A stretch of 64,000 nucleotides of DNA, from positions 62,001 through 126,000 of the forward strand of contig VFFE01006564.1 of NCBI GenBank assembly GCA_008921705.1, in the 5' to 3' direction. A model generated the notes under the pieces. The model was not told where the DNA came from. It ran no database searches and saw nothing but the letters and a program-made list of their open reading frames with translations. The stretch's first letter is position 1. The number at the start of each line of letters is the position of its first letter. The translations under genes were made by a program, and so were the position numbers. This document shows positions 13,401-27,300 of this stretch, piece after piece. Origin of the DNA: Burhinus oedicnemus. Lineage: Eukaryota > Chordata > Aves > Charadriiformes > Burhinidae.

Positions 13401-15789
13401 TCCGGGCACTGTACGAGCCTTTAGGCATTTACTGCAAAACAGCATAGCAAATCTGACACGCTTGGTAGAATACACATTGAAAGTCAGGTTCTCAGCAGAT
13501 ATAAACTGATGTGGCTCCAGAGAAAAGATGACCCTCAGTACTTAGTTGGTCACTTGAGTGCAAAATGCCCCTGTAAAGACTTTGAAAGCAAACTGGTTTT
13601 AAGTGGGTGCAGCTTTGCTGATTTTAAAACTGTGCTGCTTCTAATTCACACCAGCATGGGAATGTTCGATAACAGCCTTATTGTGCACTTCAGCGCACAG
13701 CAAATCCCATCTTCCTACACATAGAAAGGAGGTGTCTTCTAAAATTAAACGTCATTCCAGTTAGCATTGTAAGATGCTGAATTTTCATATTGAAATACGG
13801 CATATTGGCATATTGAAGAGCTGATAAACGAATCCTCAGGGCTGAAGTTTCAAACAGGAGAATGCAGCAAAAGCAGAATTATGCTGCCTTTCCCCAGCTG
13901 TAGATTTGGTGCAGTAACTCTAGGGAACAGAGGCCATCTAAGTCTCAGTGTCCCTGGCACAGTTGTGTATTTACTTGTTCTGACAATGCAGAAGAGTCAG
14001 AGGACTCTGTGACCCTGGGAAGCTGATCAGCTTCTAACTCCAGGAAATTCTCACCATAGGAAGCCAGCATTCCCTTTCTGAGGTTGCTAAAGAATACATG
14101 CATCACTGGAGTCACCAGGGAAGGCTTGCTTTCTCCCTTTCTCAAGACTACATCAGTAAGCTGATGCAAACATTGCAAAAAATATGTGTGAAGTACAGAA
14201 CCATCCATTCCCTCATTCTAAAACAAGTCCTTCAGCTTAGCCGAGGCTGCCCTTTAGGCAAACAGCTTAGCTTTGCACACAAGAGACCAGCTCCCTCAGC
14301 GGCTCTAAACAGGTGTAGTTGCTCTGATGTCAGGGGACACCAGCTGAGGCTCAGGTCAGACCTTTCTCCTGGGCCCATATGTTCCACAGGACACCGATGC
14401 CATACTGTTGCATTTTAAACAGCCACTCGACTCCTGTAATTAATAAAAAACAAAACTAAGCCTTCTGGAGATGAAGGCAGAACACCTCAGTGCTACTCAG
14501 TTGCAAATTGTTCCTCTCCCTATGCTGCACTGAAAAAACATGGGGAGCATCAGAGGAAAGAGAGGTGATAACAGACCAGAAATCAGGGCTGGGGATGAAA
14601 CCAGCCATCCCAAATTTCATTTTCACCACCAACTCTGCAACGAGCTTACTTTAGCACTTCTGGAAAGCCTTCTCACAGAAAATGGATATTCACACCAATA
14701 GCCTTTAGAAAAGCAAGCTCAAACCACCACTGAAAGATGTACAAATATCACCTCCTCTGCTTCTGTCCACCGTCTTTGGGAGGGAAGGTGTTCATACTGT
14801 CTTGCTGCAGACCACTAGCTTCAGCATTTGTGCTCTGGAGACATCCCCTCATTCCTCAGTCTCTGGATAACAAACCAAGTTTTTAATGTCCATTTTAAAA
14901 ATGGCTTCTAAATTAGGATCTTAAAACAGATGATGAAAACACCTGCAATAGGCCAAAGGGAGTTGCCTTTTGGGAATCTGAGCCCTTGTTTGTTGCAATG
15001 GGTTTTTGCCACTTCTGTAAAGCATTTAAATTAGCAGTTGGATCAAGCTGAGATCCTTGCGTAGTTATCACAGAGAGGCAGAAACCTCTGCTGGGAAACC
15101 AGCTCAGACAAGGTCTGAGCTGCCCTTTGTAGGTGCTTCTCTCTCCTCAGAGGCAACAGAGGGACAAGGAGTTGCTAGCCTTCTTAGAGTTCATAGTTAT
15201 GCAGAATGAATCTAGACTATAAACATGAAAGAAGAGAGAGCTATCTCTATCTCAGCAAGTTTTACTGTGGAGCCTGGACCTTCACTAACTAACAGATTTG
15301 GATCAAAGCTAACTCATGTTTCACCAGTGCACGGTTAGCACTAGATGTACCTGTACCTGATCATGCAGACAATTCCATGGGCTCCTGAACTGATACAGTG
15401 CGATATGTTTTGACTAGAACATCCTTTTTGAAAAAAAAACCCAACACACTGAAATTCCAAAATATAAAAAGTAAAAGGTTGGCTTTGATAATTTTATGTG
15501 AAAAATCCTCAGAAATCATTAAAACAACATTTGCCTAAGTGAAAAAGTGAAAATGTTTTTTCCCTAATTTTAGGATGACTGTGAGCTTCGAATTTTATAT
15601 AAAATTAGCTTCATTTTAAAGTATTCAACACATTAGAAAAGATCTAAATACAAATAAAGTATTTTGGACTTTGCAAAATGAAATTATTCCAGCACAGCCA
15701 CAAAGGTATTTCAGACTCATGAAACCCTAGCCAAAATATTCTGCTTAATCTGTGTTGATTGTTCAGAAGTTGCAGCAGGGGATGTGCTG
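10486..15789. other. Gene-free stretch
   Basis: About 5.3 kb without a recognised gene or repeat. There is a short TA/T run at 11459-11480 and a slightly GC-richer patch at about 12990-13290 with several CpGs. The longest frames are about 100 codons and show no domain. Confidence 0.55.
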
Positions 15790-15912
15790 ACTAGATATAA
15801 GGAAAAGAAAATCACAGTGAGAGTCGTGCAGTGCTGGAACAGGTCTTCCAGACTTATGGTGGAATCAGCATGCTTGGAGATTCTCGGACCTTGACTGGAG
15901 TGAAGAGCCACC
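15790..15912 (+). mobile_element. CR1 LINE fragment (near 3' end)
   Basis: The stretch reads as degraded CR1 plus-strand sequence: ctagatataaggaaaa, then cacagtgagagtc, then gcagtgctggaacaggt, then a gtggaatc...cttggagattct block and a diverged gactggagtgaag. The same blocks in the same order occur in the clearer CR1 copy around 58670-58740. The terminal octamer tail is missing, so it is truncated at both ends. Confidence 0.7.
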
Positions 15913-17034
15913 TGTCAACAAGCAGGACGGAAAGTTTGCAGATGAACAAGGAGTGTGCAGGAGCTACCCATGTTCCGGAACATAAGTGTAGTCAGTGCTT
16001 AAATGTTGCAAGCCAGGAAATCACCAAACGCTTATAAACCTAGGTTAGCATATTATCGGGGAAATAAAATAGACAGCATATAGCTACTGCATTAAAACCA
16101 CAAGCAACCTCTGCTTTCTATATGAAAAGAATTGGACACATTAAATTGTACTTATACAAAGCATCAAGTCTTTCAGGAGCATCATGTACCCTTACCAGTG
16201 CTGAAAAAATACTGCAAAGTATGAGCATTCACCTGCCTGACAAGATACATATGGTGGGACTGGTGGGAAAAACAGACACACATGCAAATACACTCACTCT
16301 TACTATGTGCATACACAGAGAGTGTTACTTAATAACAGGATTCCATGCAGTACACTTCAAATAATGACAAGTTTAACTTTCCCCCCCTCATTTCAATTTC
16401 TTAGCTTATGGATATAACTAAGGAACAATTCTTCTTAAGTTGATGGAGGTTCTGTTTCTACCAGCTTTCAGTTCAGCTCACACACTCAGAAGAGGTATAG
16501 CTATTGAACAAAACACGCATGCAAAACACAGAGACTCCCTGCATGCAAACACAGCTCATGTCTTCTGTGGAAGTGGAAGCCTGCACAGGGCAGCAACAGC
16601 ACTCCTGCCATGATGGCACCCTTCCTGTTCCCATCTGGGAGCAGAGTGGGTAGCAGAGATTCAGCATCCTGCTCCCAGCATCCCGCTCCCAGCCCACACA
16701 GCAGAGTCACTGAGGCAAAAGGCTTGGGGGAAGGGGAGGGAAGGAAAAGCAAATTCCTACAGGGCTTTCAAAATTAAACACTTGTGAGCAGCTACAGGCT
16801 CATGTGTTTGATTCAAGGCATGTTCAAAGCAGGCAGGTGCTGGGTAAGCAGCCTCTGCAGTGCTGTTAATGTGCCTCACTCCTGAGCTGCATTTCCTTAA
16901 CAGCCTGGCATGTGTGGACTGCTCTGGCATCTGCTTCACTTGAAATCTGCTACCCATAGCCTCAATGAACAGCTGTGCCCTTTGGGACTCTCATTCCCTT
17001 TTACTCTGCTGTCCAGATTCAGAGAGGAGACAAC
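15913..17034. other. Gene-free spacer
   Basis: Nothing recognised. There is a run of C at about 16381-16388. Minus-strand frames at 16473-16957 are short and domain-free. Confidence 0.55.
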
Positions 17035-17138
17035 GATAGAATAGAATAGAATAGAATAGAATAGAATAGAATAGAATAGAATAGAATAGAATAGAATAGA
17101 ATAGAATAGAATAGAATAGAATAGAATAGAATAGAATA
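17035..17138. repeat. Pentanucleotide microsatellite (ATAGA)n, about 20 copies
   Basis: An uninterrupted array of the 5-bp unit ATAGA (TCTAT on the other strand) runs for about 102 bp without a visible interruption. It abuts the 3' end of a minus-strand CR1 fragment whose own tail is made of related ATTCTATG octamers, so the array very probably arose by slippage from that tail. Uninterrupted arrays of this length are usually length-polymorphic. The minus-strand frame through it only yields a FYSIL repeat and is not a protein. Confidence 0.97.
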
Positions 17139-17341
17139 TTTGGAAGAGACCTACAATGATCATCTAGTCCAACTGCCTGACTCCTTCAAGGCTGATTAGT
17201 TAGAGCATGTTGTTAACGGCATTGTCCAAATGCCTCTTAAACACTGACAGGCTTGGGGCATCAACCACCTCTCTAGGAAGCCTGTTCCAGTGTTTGACCA
17301 CCCTTTTGGTAAAGAAATGCTTCCTAATGTCCAGTCTAAAA
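17138..17341 (-). mobile_element. CR1 LINE 3' end, about 200 bp
   Basis: Directly after the microsatellite comes the complement of a CR1 3' untranslated end: tttggaagagacct, catctagtccaactgcctga, a diverged segment with gcatgttgttaacggcattgt, ggcatcaaccacctctct, cctgttccagtgtttgacc and ttcctaatgtccagtctaaa. The element is strongly 5'-truncated, ending near 17341. It contains no catalytic region. Confidence 0.9.
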
Positions 17342-20300
17342 ATCACATGAGGCAGGAGAATATGCTGCCTTTACTGCTATTGCTGAGACAGGGAACTGGG
17401 AAAATGAAGGATAAAGGCTGGTTTAACCCCCAAGAAAGGTTTCTCCTGAAATATAGACCAGAATAGCTGAGCTACAGCTGCTGTTGTGCCATCGTTCATG
17501 TTGATATTTGCTGTTGTGGTCAACTATTAAATTCAGGTAAGGATGTTCTAAGTAAAGGCAGAATGAAGACCAGTCATTTCTTATCTTTCCTGATTTAGCT
17601 TTTATGGGTGTATTTGGGAGGAAGGTGGCATAGAAAAACTACTTTCTTTCCTGCTAGACCTTTTGCTATTCTGGGATTTCTGGCACTTGGCTTAGTTGGT
17701 CTAGAAATTTTTTCTGTTATAATTTACCTGAAGCTACTCTAGTGAGCTAGGCATGGGGATCTAGAAATGAAAGACTGGTTGTTACTGTGAAAGTTGCTAT
17801 TACTTCAGTCTTTGACCCTGATTATGCTGGCCCTCAAATTGTAAATCACATCCAGTCTTCCTGGGTTTCTGACTATCAGTGACTGGGAAGAGACCTGCTG
17901 TACTTGGAAACTAAAATTAAGTCACCCCCCAAAAAAAGCTAATCAAAAGACTGCACACCAAGACCTTCTGGCACTTCCATGCACTTGCAGAGGACATTCG
18001 TGTGCTTATACTGAGAGGGAATCCTGTCTGTTGTTGCCAACTGAAATGGACAGGAAGCATTTCCTTTGTGACTCCATATGGTCCCTTCTGTTGCAATTCT
18101 CTATGCATAGAAGGTGACGGGATTTCCTCTAAGAAAAAATGAGAGTACTCGCATGTCCTCACATTGGTATATCCTGTAGGATTCTCATGAGAACCTGGAG
18201 CAGCTTAATTGTCATTTTTAATCTAACTCAAGGGGATTTTTAGTGTGAAAATAGTCCTTTGAACATGACAGTCTAGTGCATACAGTGAGGGTTGCTCTGA
18301 GGTACAGGCCAACAGGAGTGTCCAGTGCAGCTGATATTTGGTTCAAGAAGTTTAACCCAAAGACTAGCAACTTCTTTAGCATTTCTTTGAATGTTGCCTA
18401 TGAAAAACTGGGGGAAAAAATTTGCACTTTTAAATTCTTCTGCATGCTGCCATAGTACTCACCCCAAGAGACTTACCAACATTTGTAACTCTGGGGTCAG
18501 CATCACTAATTGAATTCACTGAGGCTGTGCTGATTTGCACCATCAGAGAATGTGACCCCAAAACATTGCATTTAAATTCAATTCCCCTCTCCACTTCATG
18601 TTTCCAAATAGCGGAATACAAATGACAGACAAACTGCCTCCCCCTCAGCAATCATAGAATATGGGGGCACAGACCAAGCTGTTTGACTCTCTGTGTGTGA
18701 TCAAAGAAGGGGATGAAGACAGAACATAGATGGAGAGAGTCTATTTGCCAATGACAAACAGGATGTGGATGGAGGTCCACTGATACAATCAGTATTTACA
18801 CGACCCGCATCTCTCCCCCAGTACCATCATGCTAATCCCACCACTACTGCATCTTTTTACCAAGGCACCTCTTCCTCCTAATGGAGCACTTTAGGACACT
18901 GATGTGGTATTTGCGCTGCAGTAGAAGATGCAAGCTAGTTCTGGTGTAGGAAGCAATGGTTCTCTTTCCTGTATGTTCCTCTGGGACCCAGCCCAGCAAT
19001 GCAGTCTGTATGACAGTTTGCCCCTAGAGACTAATAATCTATTGCCCTGCTTTAGACATCAACACATAACCACTTGCCTACCCCACTTCTACAGGGGCTT
19101 TCTGGCTGCCCATCCATTCAACTGCTCTGCATAAAGCACTATTAATCTCATGCATAGTGCCCTGTAATTCAGATGAACTCTGGTTCACCCTAGTACTGCT
19201 ATCTGTTTTCACCTCGGGGCTGCATTCCTCCAAATGATGTCTATTGACTTGGTAATTTAACCCTGGTCTCCCTTCACATGATTATATCATTCTTAGAAAC
19301 TTCAGTTGACTTTGTAACAGAACAGGTCTTCTTTGCAGGTTCGAGTGCTTTCTAGGATGCTGTGATGTTCCTCACAAATTCCCCTGCACTCCAGGTATCA
19401 CCTGGAGTATCACCAGATATCACTCTGCTTGGATGCAGAGTGATGCAACACTCCATGGATTTTGCATGGTCACAAGCACAAGAAGCAAGTTCCAACACCA
19501 ATAGACCACTTGCTCATTCCTCTTGCTTGTTGTTGTTCATGAGAAGGACAGAAATCATAAACCACAATTATAAGCAAAATATCTATGCCACGTTCTCATG
19601 CAATTCCCATCAAAATAGCATGGAAGAACTTTGTGGTCTTTGGGGCAAAACCTTAGAAACACAGGAAAGAGCTATCTCCTCATACGTAGAAACTGAGGCA
19701 CAGGACACCTTCCAATTTTTAAGAGGAGACAGAAGTTTGGGGTGTCAAAGATATGTCATATACAAGGGATTTTCCACCCCTCAGTCCCTGGAATGAACTC
19801 TGCTCAGAGAGGCCAACTTGAACGGCTGCCTGAATCCTGCAGAAACAGAATAGGCCAAATGGTCAGATGCTGAACCATCGGTAGTCATACTCCCAGAATG
19901 GCCATCAGCTGCCACTTTGACAGGAATCCAGCATTGTTTGGTGGCATTTACCTTAGGGGACAGACATTCTCGGCATCAGGGAAAGCAATTTAAGCTTTCA
20001 GATCTCTGTATGTATGTTTATTGCTTTTTTGTGTGTTCAAGAATTATTCATATCACACCTTATAGTCTGAGTCAGCTTAATTAGCATTGGAAAGGTCATC
20101 TAAGTAACTCAGGTAAATGAAGTACAGGAAGTCTTACACCATTTCCCTTCCTTGCTACAGGAGGAAAAGTCTAAGTACCTCTATGCTTGTGCTTGGCTAT
20201 ATTTTTGGTCCATGGAGATGCCATTATTAGCTGTGATTGCTTAAGATATTGCCACCACCCATTCTCCAATCAGAGGTTAGTTTCCCTGTGGCAGGGGAAA

Positions 20301-21890
20301 CAGAAACAAACATTTGTTGGCTCTTTGGGTGCCATTGCCTATATATGGTGTATTAGCTTAAAACATCAATTATTCTTTGCTCAGGCAGTCAAAACAAAGG
20401 TGGTGTGCAGAAGTAAGGCTTCTGTAAATTGTATACCTTTACCTGTAGCCAGATGAGTAACCTTCCAAAACAGTGCTTCTACAGTTTCTATGGCTATGCA
20501 ATGTGTTCGAAAATGAGTAGAAACCACTTAATTAGATAGGAACACTGGCTCTCAGGCAGTGTGCTCCTAGAGATATCAAATTTTGTAATGTGTATTTAGT
20601 AGTATGTTATTGAGATGATATTTAGTTAGCTTTACCCTCATAAATCACATATCTCATTGCATGACCTAACTGGATTGTTCCAATTTTGTTTCAGTAATAT
20701 TTCATAGCCTAGGCAAAGCTATTCCTATATAGAACAAGCTGCCTTTCATACAATTCATGCCTATCTCCTACAAGTATTGCTTTGCCTGATATTTCTATGT
20801 CTCATCCAGTAGCTCCCAGATTCCTTCTGAGATGGCAAATCTGAGGTAACTATAATCAATTATTATTTGTGTTCTTGATAACAACAGAAATCATTATGGT
20901 TTTGCTGTCTGCAGAGTGCCTGACCATCCTTCCTGGAACTAAGACCCTATAGAAGTGTTCAACCTTCACTATCTAAGGATTAAGTCCAGCATTAAAACCT
21001 AACTTTTCATTCAGGAAAACTCACTGTGATTTGAGAAAACTGGAAAAAAACTAGAGGGCTTGATTCACTGGTATTGGTATGGCAGAGGCCTCTGCCTCTT
21101 TCAAGAGTAGTACAGGGATCATAGTCAGCAGGTGCCCAGGAGACTAAAGAGGCAAGGAATACTTTGAATGGTAGCCATGCCCAATGGAATTATTCATTGT
21201 CAGCTCCAGTGCTCCTCCATGTAGCACATAAGTGTATTCACAGTGGCACTTCAGCCTTCCTGGGCAGCCCATCCCTTGTTGCAGGAAGCAACAGGACAGA
21301 AACAGGACAGACCATGCAGGAAGCAACAAACTGATGAAGCAGGAAGTAAAATGCTAATTGAGTGCCACTTGACGAGTGCAGCGCTCAAACAGGAAAGCTA
21401 GTTTGCTGGCAAAGAGGATAACCTGTGCAAGCACATTGAAAGTCAGGCTGTTCCAAGTGGATGGAATTCAGTTTAGGGGATAATTTGACTCAGTACTGAA
21501 GAGTCTTCCTGGGGCTGACTATGAAGGCAGGATGAATTCAGATCACAAAGGAAAGACTTGACACGCAATTTGCATGGATGTTGAAGGCTGGAAAAGGACA
21601 ATGGAGAGAACTAGACACCTATTCTTACAGGCACAGCCTCAAGCTACTAGCTTCCGTGACTAGCTGACATGATGTGATAGCTAGTGAATGCAACAGACCT
21701 CCGGGGTCTTGACTCTCAAAGACTGAAGCTGACCCTCACTGTTTGGTCCAGTATGCCAAGGCAAGCAGGCTCACACAGCCACCTCTTTCACTTCCTCCCT
21801 TCTCCTAGAAACCAGGGGTTTGTAATGGTCCGAGCAACACATTACACGAGCTTTCTGCCCTTTATTTTCTAGAGGAACAGTTTTTAATCT
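17342..21890. other. Gene-free stretch
   Basis: About 4.5 kb with no recognised gene or transposon. A frame of about 144 codons at 19362-19796 has no domain or composition that suggests coding. A diverged short duplication of gcaggaagcaaca lies at 21281-21293 and 21316-21328. Confidence 0.55.
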
Positions 21891-24300
21891 AGTGATTCTT
21901 TGTGAGTGCCTGTCTTCTGCCCTAAGGATAAGCTCTATGCACATTTCAAGAATTGCTTATGTGGTGCAAGTTATTCCAGCAGATTATAACATGATAGGGG
22001 GATCACTGATAACAGAATACAACGCAGGTGGGAGGCATTGGCTGCAAAAAGTCCAGGACCAGAACAGTAGACCCAGGAAAGAGAAGGCTGCAGACAGCCC
22101 TGGGAGCAGAGTCAGAGGCAATTTGCGGGCATGGCAGTGTTGTGCAGCTGCCTCTCAACAAGAACCGCATGATGGGGTCAACAAAAGCATGTTTGAGTCA
22201 CAGCAGAACAGTACAGGGGTTTCTCTCCTCTGTGCTAGCTTTCCTTCATTGCATCATCTCATAATCATGTTTATCTCCAGAAGTTACCAGCAACACGTTC
22301 CCCCAGAAATACCCCTCTCACATCTGTTTCCACCACCGCTTCCCTGGATTTCAGCAAGACTGCTCACAGGAGACAGAAAGCCACTGGAAATTATTGTCCT
22401 CGGTGGTCTTGGGAAGCAGCTTACCACGTGTGTAAGCACGGCCAACTCTTGCATTCACAGCAATACATAGTTCATCTGGGGCTAAACCCACTTTCTCTCT
22501 GTCTGCTGAATTGATGCTTACCTATAGCTCAGGATCAGATTGAAGCGTGGGGGTGGTGACACATGCTTGGAGGCACTTCCAGTAACTCACATGCAAAAGA
22601 AAATTCAGAGAGGAACAACTGCCACCCACTGGGAACCACCTGCAGCAGCACAGTCGCTGTGAATGCCACCTCTCTGCCATCACGGAGCATGTTCAAAGCA
22701 GGAGGGTTCCCATGGGTCAAGAACACAGCAGCAAAAACAAGGCAAAGATAATCTGCTGGGTATTAGCGAAAGCATATGTGTAATAAAAGGTCAGCTAGTT
22801 CAGGAGAAGCCCCTTTGATGTTTCAGATCTGCCTGACATCTGAGAAGTCAGCTGCTTTACAGAGTTGGCAGCAGGAGCTACTGTTTTTCTCAGGCTCTTT
22901 TCCCCATGCCTGCGGTGTGCAAAGCAAGGGCATATTCAGTACTGCCGACCAGCCAGACCAGCCTTGAAAACCCCGCTTGCTGGGACAAGGGCACTCCAAG
23001 TCCTGCAGGATTAGTCCAGTCAGTTCTAGGGAGACATGTTTTGACACAAAGAGCCCAGAGTTCATTTTCATTCCTGTTCGCCTGCCACCCAACCAGTATG
23101 TCCCCTTTCTAGCTCAGGCTGGCATCCAAGAACACAGATTCAAAACAGCCCTGCTGCTGGGCTACTGCTGCTCTGCCTCCTCGGCTCTTCTTCCACCCGA
23201 GAGCAGCTAGCACAGCCCCAGCCTTGCTAAGAGGGTTAAACGCCTGAGGACTTTTGCTGGAGGCTGCATGTGGATCACAACTGAGAAACAAAGGATGCCA
23301 ACCAGCTCAGGGAGCCACGTCCTTCAGACGGGAGGTGGGGAGCAAAACCTTTGCAATCCTGCTTTTTGGACCTGTAGCACAGCCTTACTATTGCTAACCA
23401 AGTCAAAGTCTAGCTTCAAGGAGTCAGGGCTACTTATAAGCCAGCAGACTGACACCTCAACACCTGACCTGGCTTTATTCAGTGAGCACGTCTTAATATG
23501 CTTTGGTATGATTGTACTTGCATGTGGGGAGGGCACAAGGAGCACGTAGCTGAGTGCAAAGTTAATCCTTCATTAGAAAGGCACTTGCTGGCTTCTCAGC
23601 TGGTAGGAGGGAGGGAGGCAGATGAAGCCCTGACATTTTGTCTGCATAGAACTGGAGCCATGTACTTCCACAGAGAGGAAACGGTGCTGGATACTGCCAA
23701 GAAAAGGGCTTTGCTGTGCTCAGGTTTCTCTGAATTAGATCTGTTTGGGGATACAGAGAGCAAGCTCCTGCCACAAAATCTCTCCTATCCACCTAGCTCT
23801 TGGTAACATTTACCTCATGGTTTCCAAGCCCCTACGTCTCCCTTATTTTTGACAGAGCGTGAAGGAAAACTCCTGTTGACTTTGAAACACCACTGCATTC
23901 TCACTTCAGCCAGCAGCGTCAATCTCAAACCTTTTGCAAAGGGAATCCTTTTTGAGGGAGTCCACTTAGAACAGGAATCCACTGCCTTGTTCCTCTGGGT
24001 AGAGTGCTCCAGTCCTGCCCTGAGAGCTGCATCATGGCTCATCTCAGGTCATTGCATGCGCAACACCAGCATCTGCAAAGTCATCTAGACTTGGCTGCGG
24101 TCTGCTGTGCTCAACTGAAGCGCAGCTCCACAGCCACTGCACTGGCAGGGCAGCAGAGAGTGCGGCGCACAGGGAATCAAAGCAGTCTCACCATGACCTT
24201 ACAAAGTCAGTGAGCTCAGGACAGACAGCAGCCAGCCTCTCTCCCTTCCCTCTTTTGTAAGCCAGTCTCTTGTAGTGGGGCACAGCGAGTGGCACCTGTC
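21891..24300. other. GC-richer gene-free block with long but unsupported frames
   Basis: This 2.4 kb block is GC-richer than its surroundings, and overlapping frames of 60-190 codons occur on both strands. The longest (21892-22470, plus) opens with GTG, and the first ATG lies some 16 codons in. It shows no domain, no signal peptide and low-complexity S/H/P-rich stretches. Frames open on both strands at once suggest stop-poor composition rather than coding. It could be an exon or untranslated region of an unrecognised transcript, but nothing proves it. Confidence 0.3.
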
Positions 24301-27300
24301 ACGGGCTCCATTTTCAATTCCCCAGTTGCTCTGATCCCTCTTCCTCCTCATCTCTGATGGAGGACAGGAGAGGTTACTGGATCACCTGGTCATTTCTAGC
24401 TGTCATCATGCCCCTGACTACTATGATTTAATTCTAGGAAGTGGATTTGGCCCAGCTCCAGAAGCGAAGGACTCAAGTCTGACATCAAATCATTTCTCTC
24501 CTCCAAAACTCAGATCATGGGCCTCTGCAACTCAGGCAAACATCTCTACGTAGCTCAGACTACTCGCCCACTTCTTTGTAGATTCTTTGTAGATGACTGT
24601 CCCTTACTCCTAAGGGACAACTTCACCTTATAGGATTTTCCAGGTAGGAACTTCTGAGCCAAGCCAGATCACTATAAAATAACAATCACACAATCCTGAA
24701 AAATGAGCTACACTGACATTTTATATAAAAAAAAAAAGGAAGAAGAACACACTAATCACAACTGGATTCACCCACGATGTCACTATTGCACTGACAATTA
24801 TGCCAAACCTCTACATTTTATCAAAACAGAAAAAGGATTTGTTCTTTAATCCCCCATCTCTTCTAACCCAAGCTAGGCTGAAAGGGATGTCTAGATAGGT
24901 GTGTGAAGCCATTTCACATACCTGTAACTTCCATATCTTGTGTCCATAATACTCTCCTGCTTACATAAAGGAAAGAGAGGGATGAAAATCTCAGAAGTGA
25001 CAGCTGCAATATAACAAATTACTTTTTCTCCTTCTTATACTGATACAGAGTCCCGATCTGCTAAACTGGGAATAACACTTTCACTTGAGAAATGTTGCTC
25101 TTACAGGCTCCATTCAAAAGCCCGAGCTGAATTTTTGTCTGAGAAGGAGGCAGAAGACTCCACATCAGTGAGCTGCATGCTCCCCACCACTGGCAAAGGA
25201 ACAAGGAGTTCAGGGGGTACATGACAGCATTTGACAAAAGACCTGAGAAAGCTACCCCTGCTGTGAGATCAGGCATCATTCCTGCTGCAGGAAATGGAAC
25301 ACTAGGGCAGGCTTTCTAGGGACACGAGGATTAGCCAGGACAGATAAAAATGACAGTAACAGAAAATGAAATACAAGCCATTCATTGCAAATTTAATTCT
25401 TCTCTTAGTGATGCCTGTCCTTTTCATTTGCGAGGCTAGTGCTGTCACCAAGGTCAACACAAATGTACTACTAGCTGCAGGAAATTGGTGAAAAACTGAG
25501 CATTTCTGAACATCCCCAGGATTTATGATGGCTTCTGCAAAAGTGCACAGACCTTCATTGTCTTGCCACAAGCCCCACTTTTACAGCTCAAGTTAGCCAT
25601 TTAGGATCCTCTCCATTCATCTGCTCTGCCCTCCCCCCCAACCAAGAGAAGCTCTGCCCACACAGCGCTAACACAGAGGGTTTGCTGTAATTTTAGAAGG
25701 GGTGAAGAACATCACTCCACTGGTTCTCCTCTCCTAAGAGCACCTCAGTAGTTGAGATGATCTGGCTTTCTTGCCTATAGTCCAGTTCTCACACTAAATC
25801 GCAGAGCTGGTCCAGCCAGAGCAGTTCCCAGTCTCCATCAGTGGTTTGTGCCAAAAGCTGTGCAGGCAGCTGTGGAACAAAAAGGTGCCAGAAGAGAATA
25901 CTGGTAAAACAGCACTTCTGAGATTAGCCAGTTCTCTGAAATGTAAGAATATTGCTATTGCATTGTCTGCCAGCACCACGACACTGCAAAAAATTGTACA
26001 CTCTGTAGGCACGTTTCAGAATGGGTGGGTTTCACCATCTGTTGCCTGTGCATTGTAGAGAGCACAACAACTCACTCTGCACATGCTCTGGCAGGTACCA
26101 GCAGATAGTAATGTCTCCAGCTCTGGCTCAGAGTGGGCAGATGCAAGCAAATAGGATTTATCAATTCATCACTGTGTTGCTTTAGATTTGCGTTGGTATA
26201 ACTCCACTGAATTCCACAGAGCTAAGCTGGAGTAATACCTTACTGAATCTGCTGTTCTTTCCCCTCCCCACACACACACTCCCCACTCCAACTTACAGCT
26301 TTCACACAATGGCTTTGTAAACCCACCTGTCCATAGGCAAAATGTTTTAAGAATGAAGCACTGGCAGAGTAGACAGCTTGATGAAAGTTTCTTTCTCAGC
26401 AAAACCACCTATGGGGAACCAGAGCATCAAAGACCAGTGACAACACTTAGCACCTAGATTTTTATCCAGAGAACTGATTTCCTTTTATAGCAGAGGGCAG
26501 GAAGTGTTACCTGTAGTTATTGAATGGACCAAGGAGGGCAAACAACAGGATCCATGTTCCCTGGCTCCCACACAGGCTATTCCAATGCCTTATAGAAACT
26601 GTAGTTATTTATGAAAACCAACATACAGCTAGGTTAAAGCAGATGAGACTGGCCACCAGGTCGTCTTCTCTCCATCAAACTCATCCCAATGTAATGTGAG
26701 TGGATGATGTCAAAGACGTCAGATTTACGAATGCTGCTGATTTTTCTCTTAGCAACCCTGACAGTTGCCAGGAAACAACGACTTGCTGTTACTACAGGGA
26801 CACTGGGTACCAAAGCCACATGCCACACAACACCCACCTGCAAAGGAACGTGAGAAATGCTCACCTTGACTCTCCCATCACTTCATAGGTGAGGAGGTGG
26901 GTAAGGAACATCTCTGCTTAAGTCACAGAAATGACAACAGTGTAAACGAGGCCCAGTGTTCCTGCCACCTCTGGTCTAAAAAGGGCTCTGACCATCTGGG
27001 CAGATCACCAGTAGGCTTGGTATTGCACTACATCCTGCCAGCACCCAGAAGATGTTCCAAGCGCTGGGGAGTGACATGAATACTAGGGAAAGGTCATAAC
27101 TTTTGTAAGGGCTGGCAAAGGAAGAACCTTGCAAAATAAAGGATGGCGGAGATGTATCAACCTATTCAGAAACACCATCGCTGAAAACCAACACACAGAG
27201 GAGGGAAGAGAAGCCCCTTCCTTTGGCTCATTGGATGCCATCACAGTTTATTCTGCAAGGAGCAATATTAGGGAAAGGATGAGGCATTTTTTCTTCTTTG

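Noticed and set aside
13945..14208. Minus-strand 87-codon frame that reads rather protein-like
   Set aside because: No recognised family and no splice sites that I trust. The length is within chance.
16936..17163. Minus-strand protein with many FYSIL repeats
   Set aside because: Pure translation of the ATAGA microsatellite.
18650..18665. aatcatagaatat resembling a CR1 tail
   Set aside because: The following sequence does not match a CR1 3' end.
19336..19348. ggttcgag string resembling a tRNA B box
   Set aside because: No A box, no cloverleaf and wrong bases after the motif.
19686..19710. aaactgaggcacagg, reminiscent of antisense MIR
   Set aside because: The match is only about 15 bp and the flanks do not continue the MIR pattern.
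21892..22470. 192-codon plus-strand frame, longest outside repeats
   Set aside because: It opens with GTG, has no domain and lies in stop-poor GC-richer DNA where frames are also open on the other strand. No splice or promoter signal convinces me.
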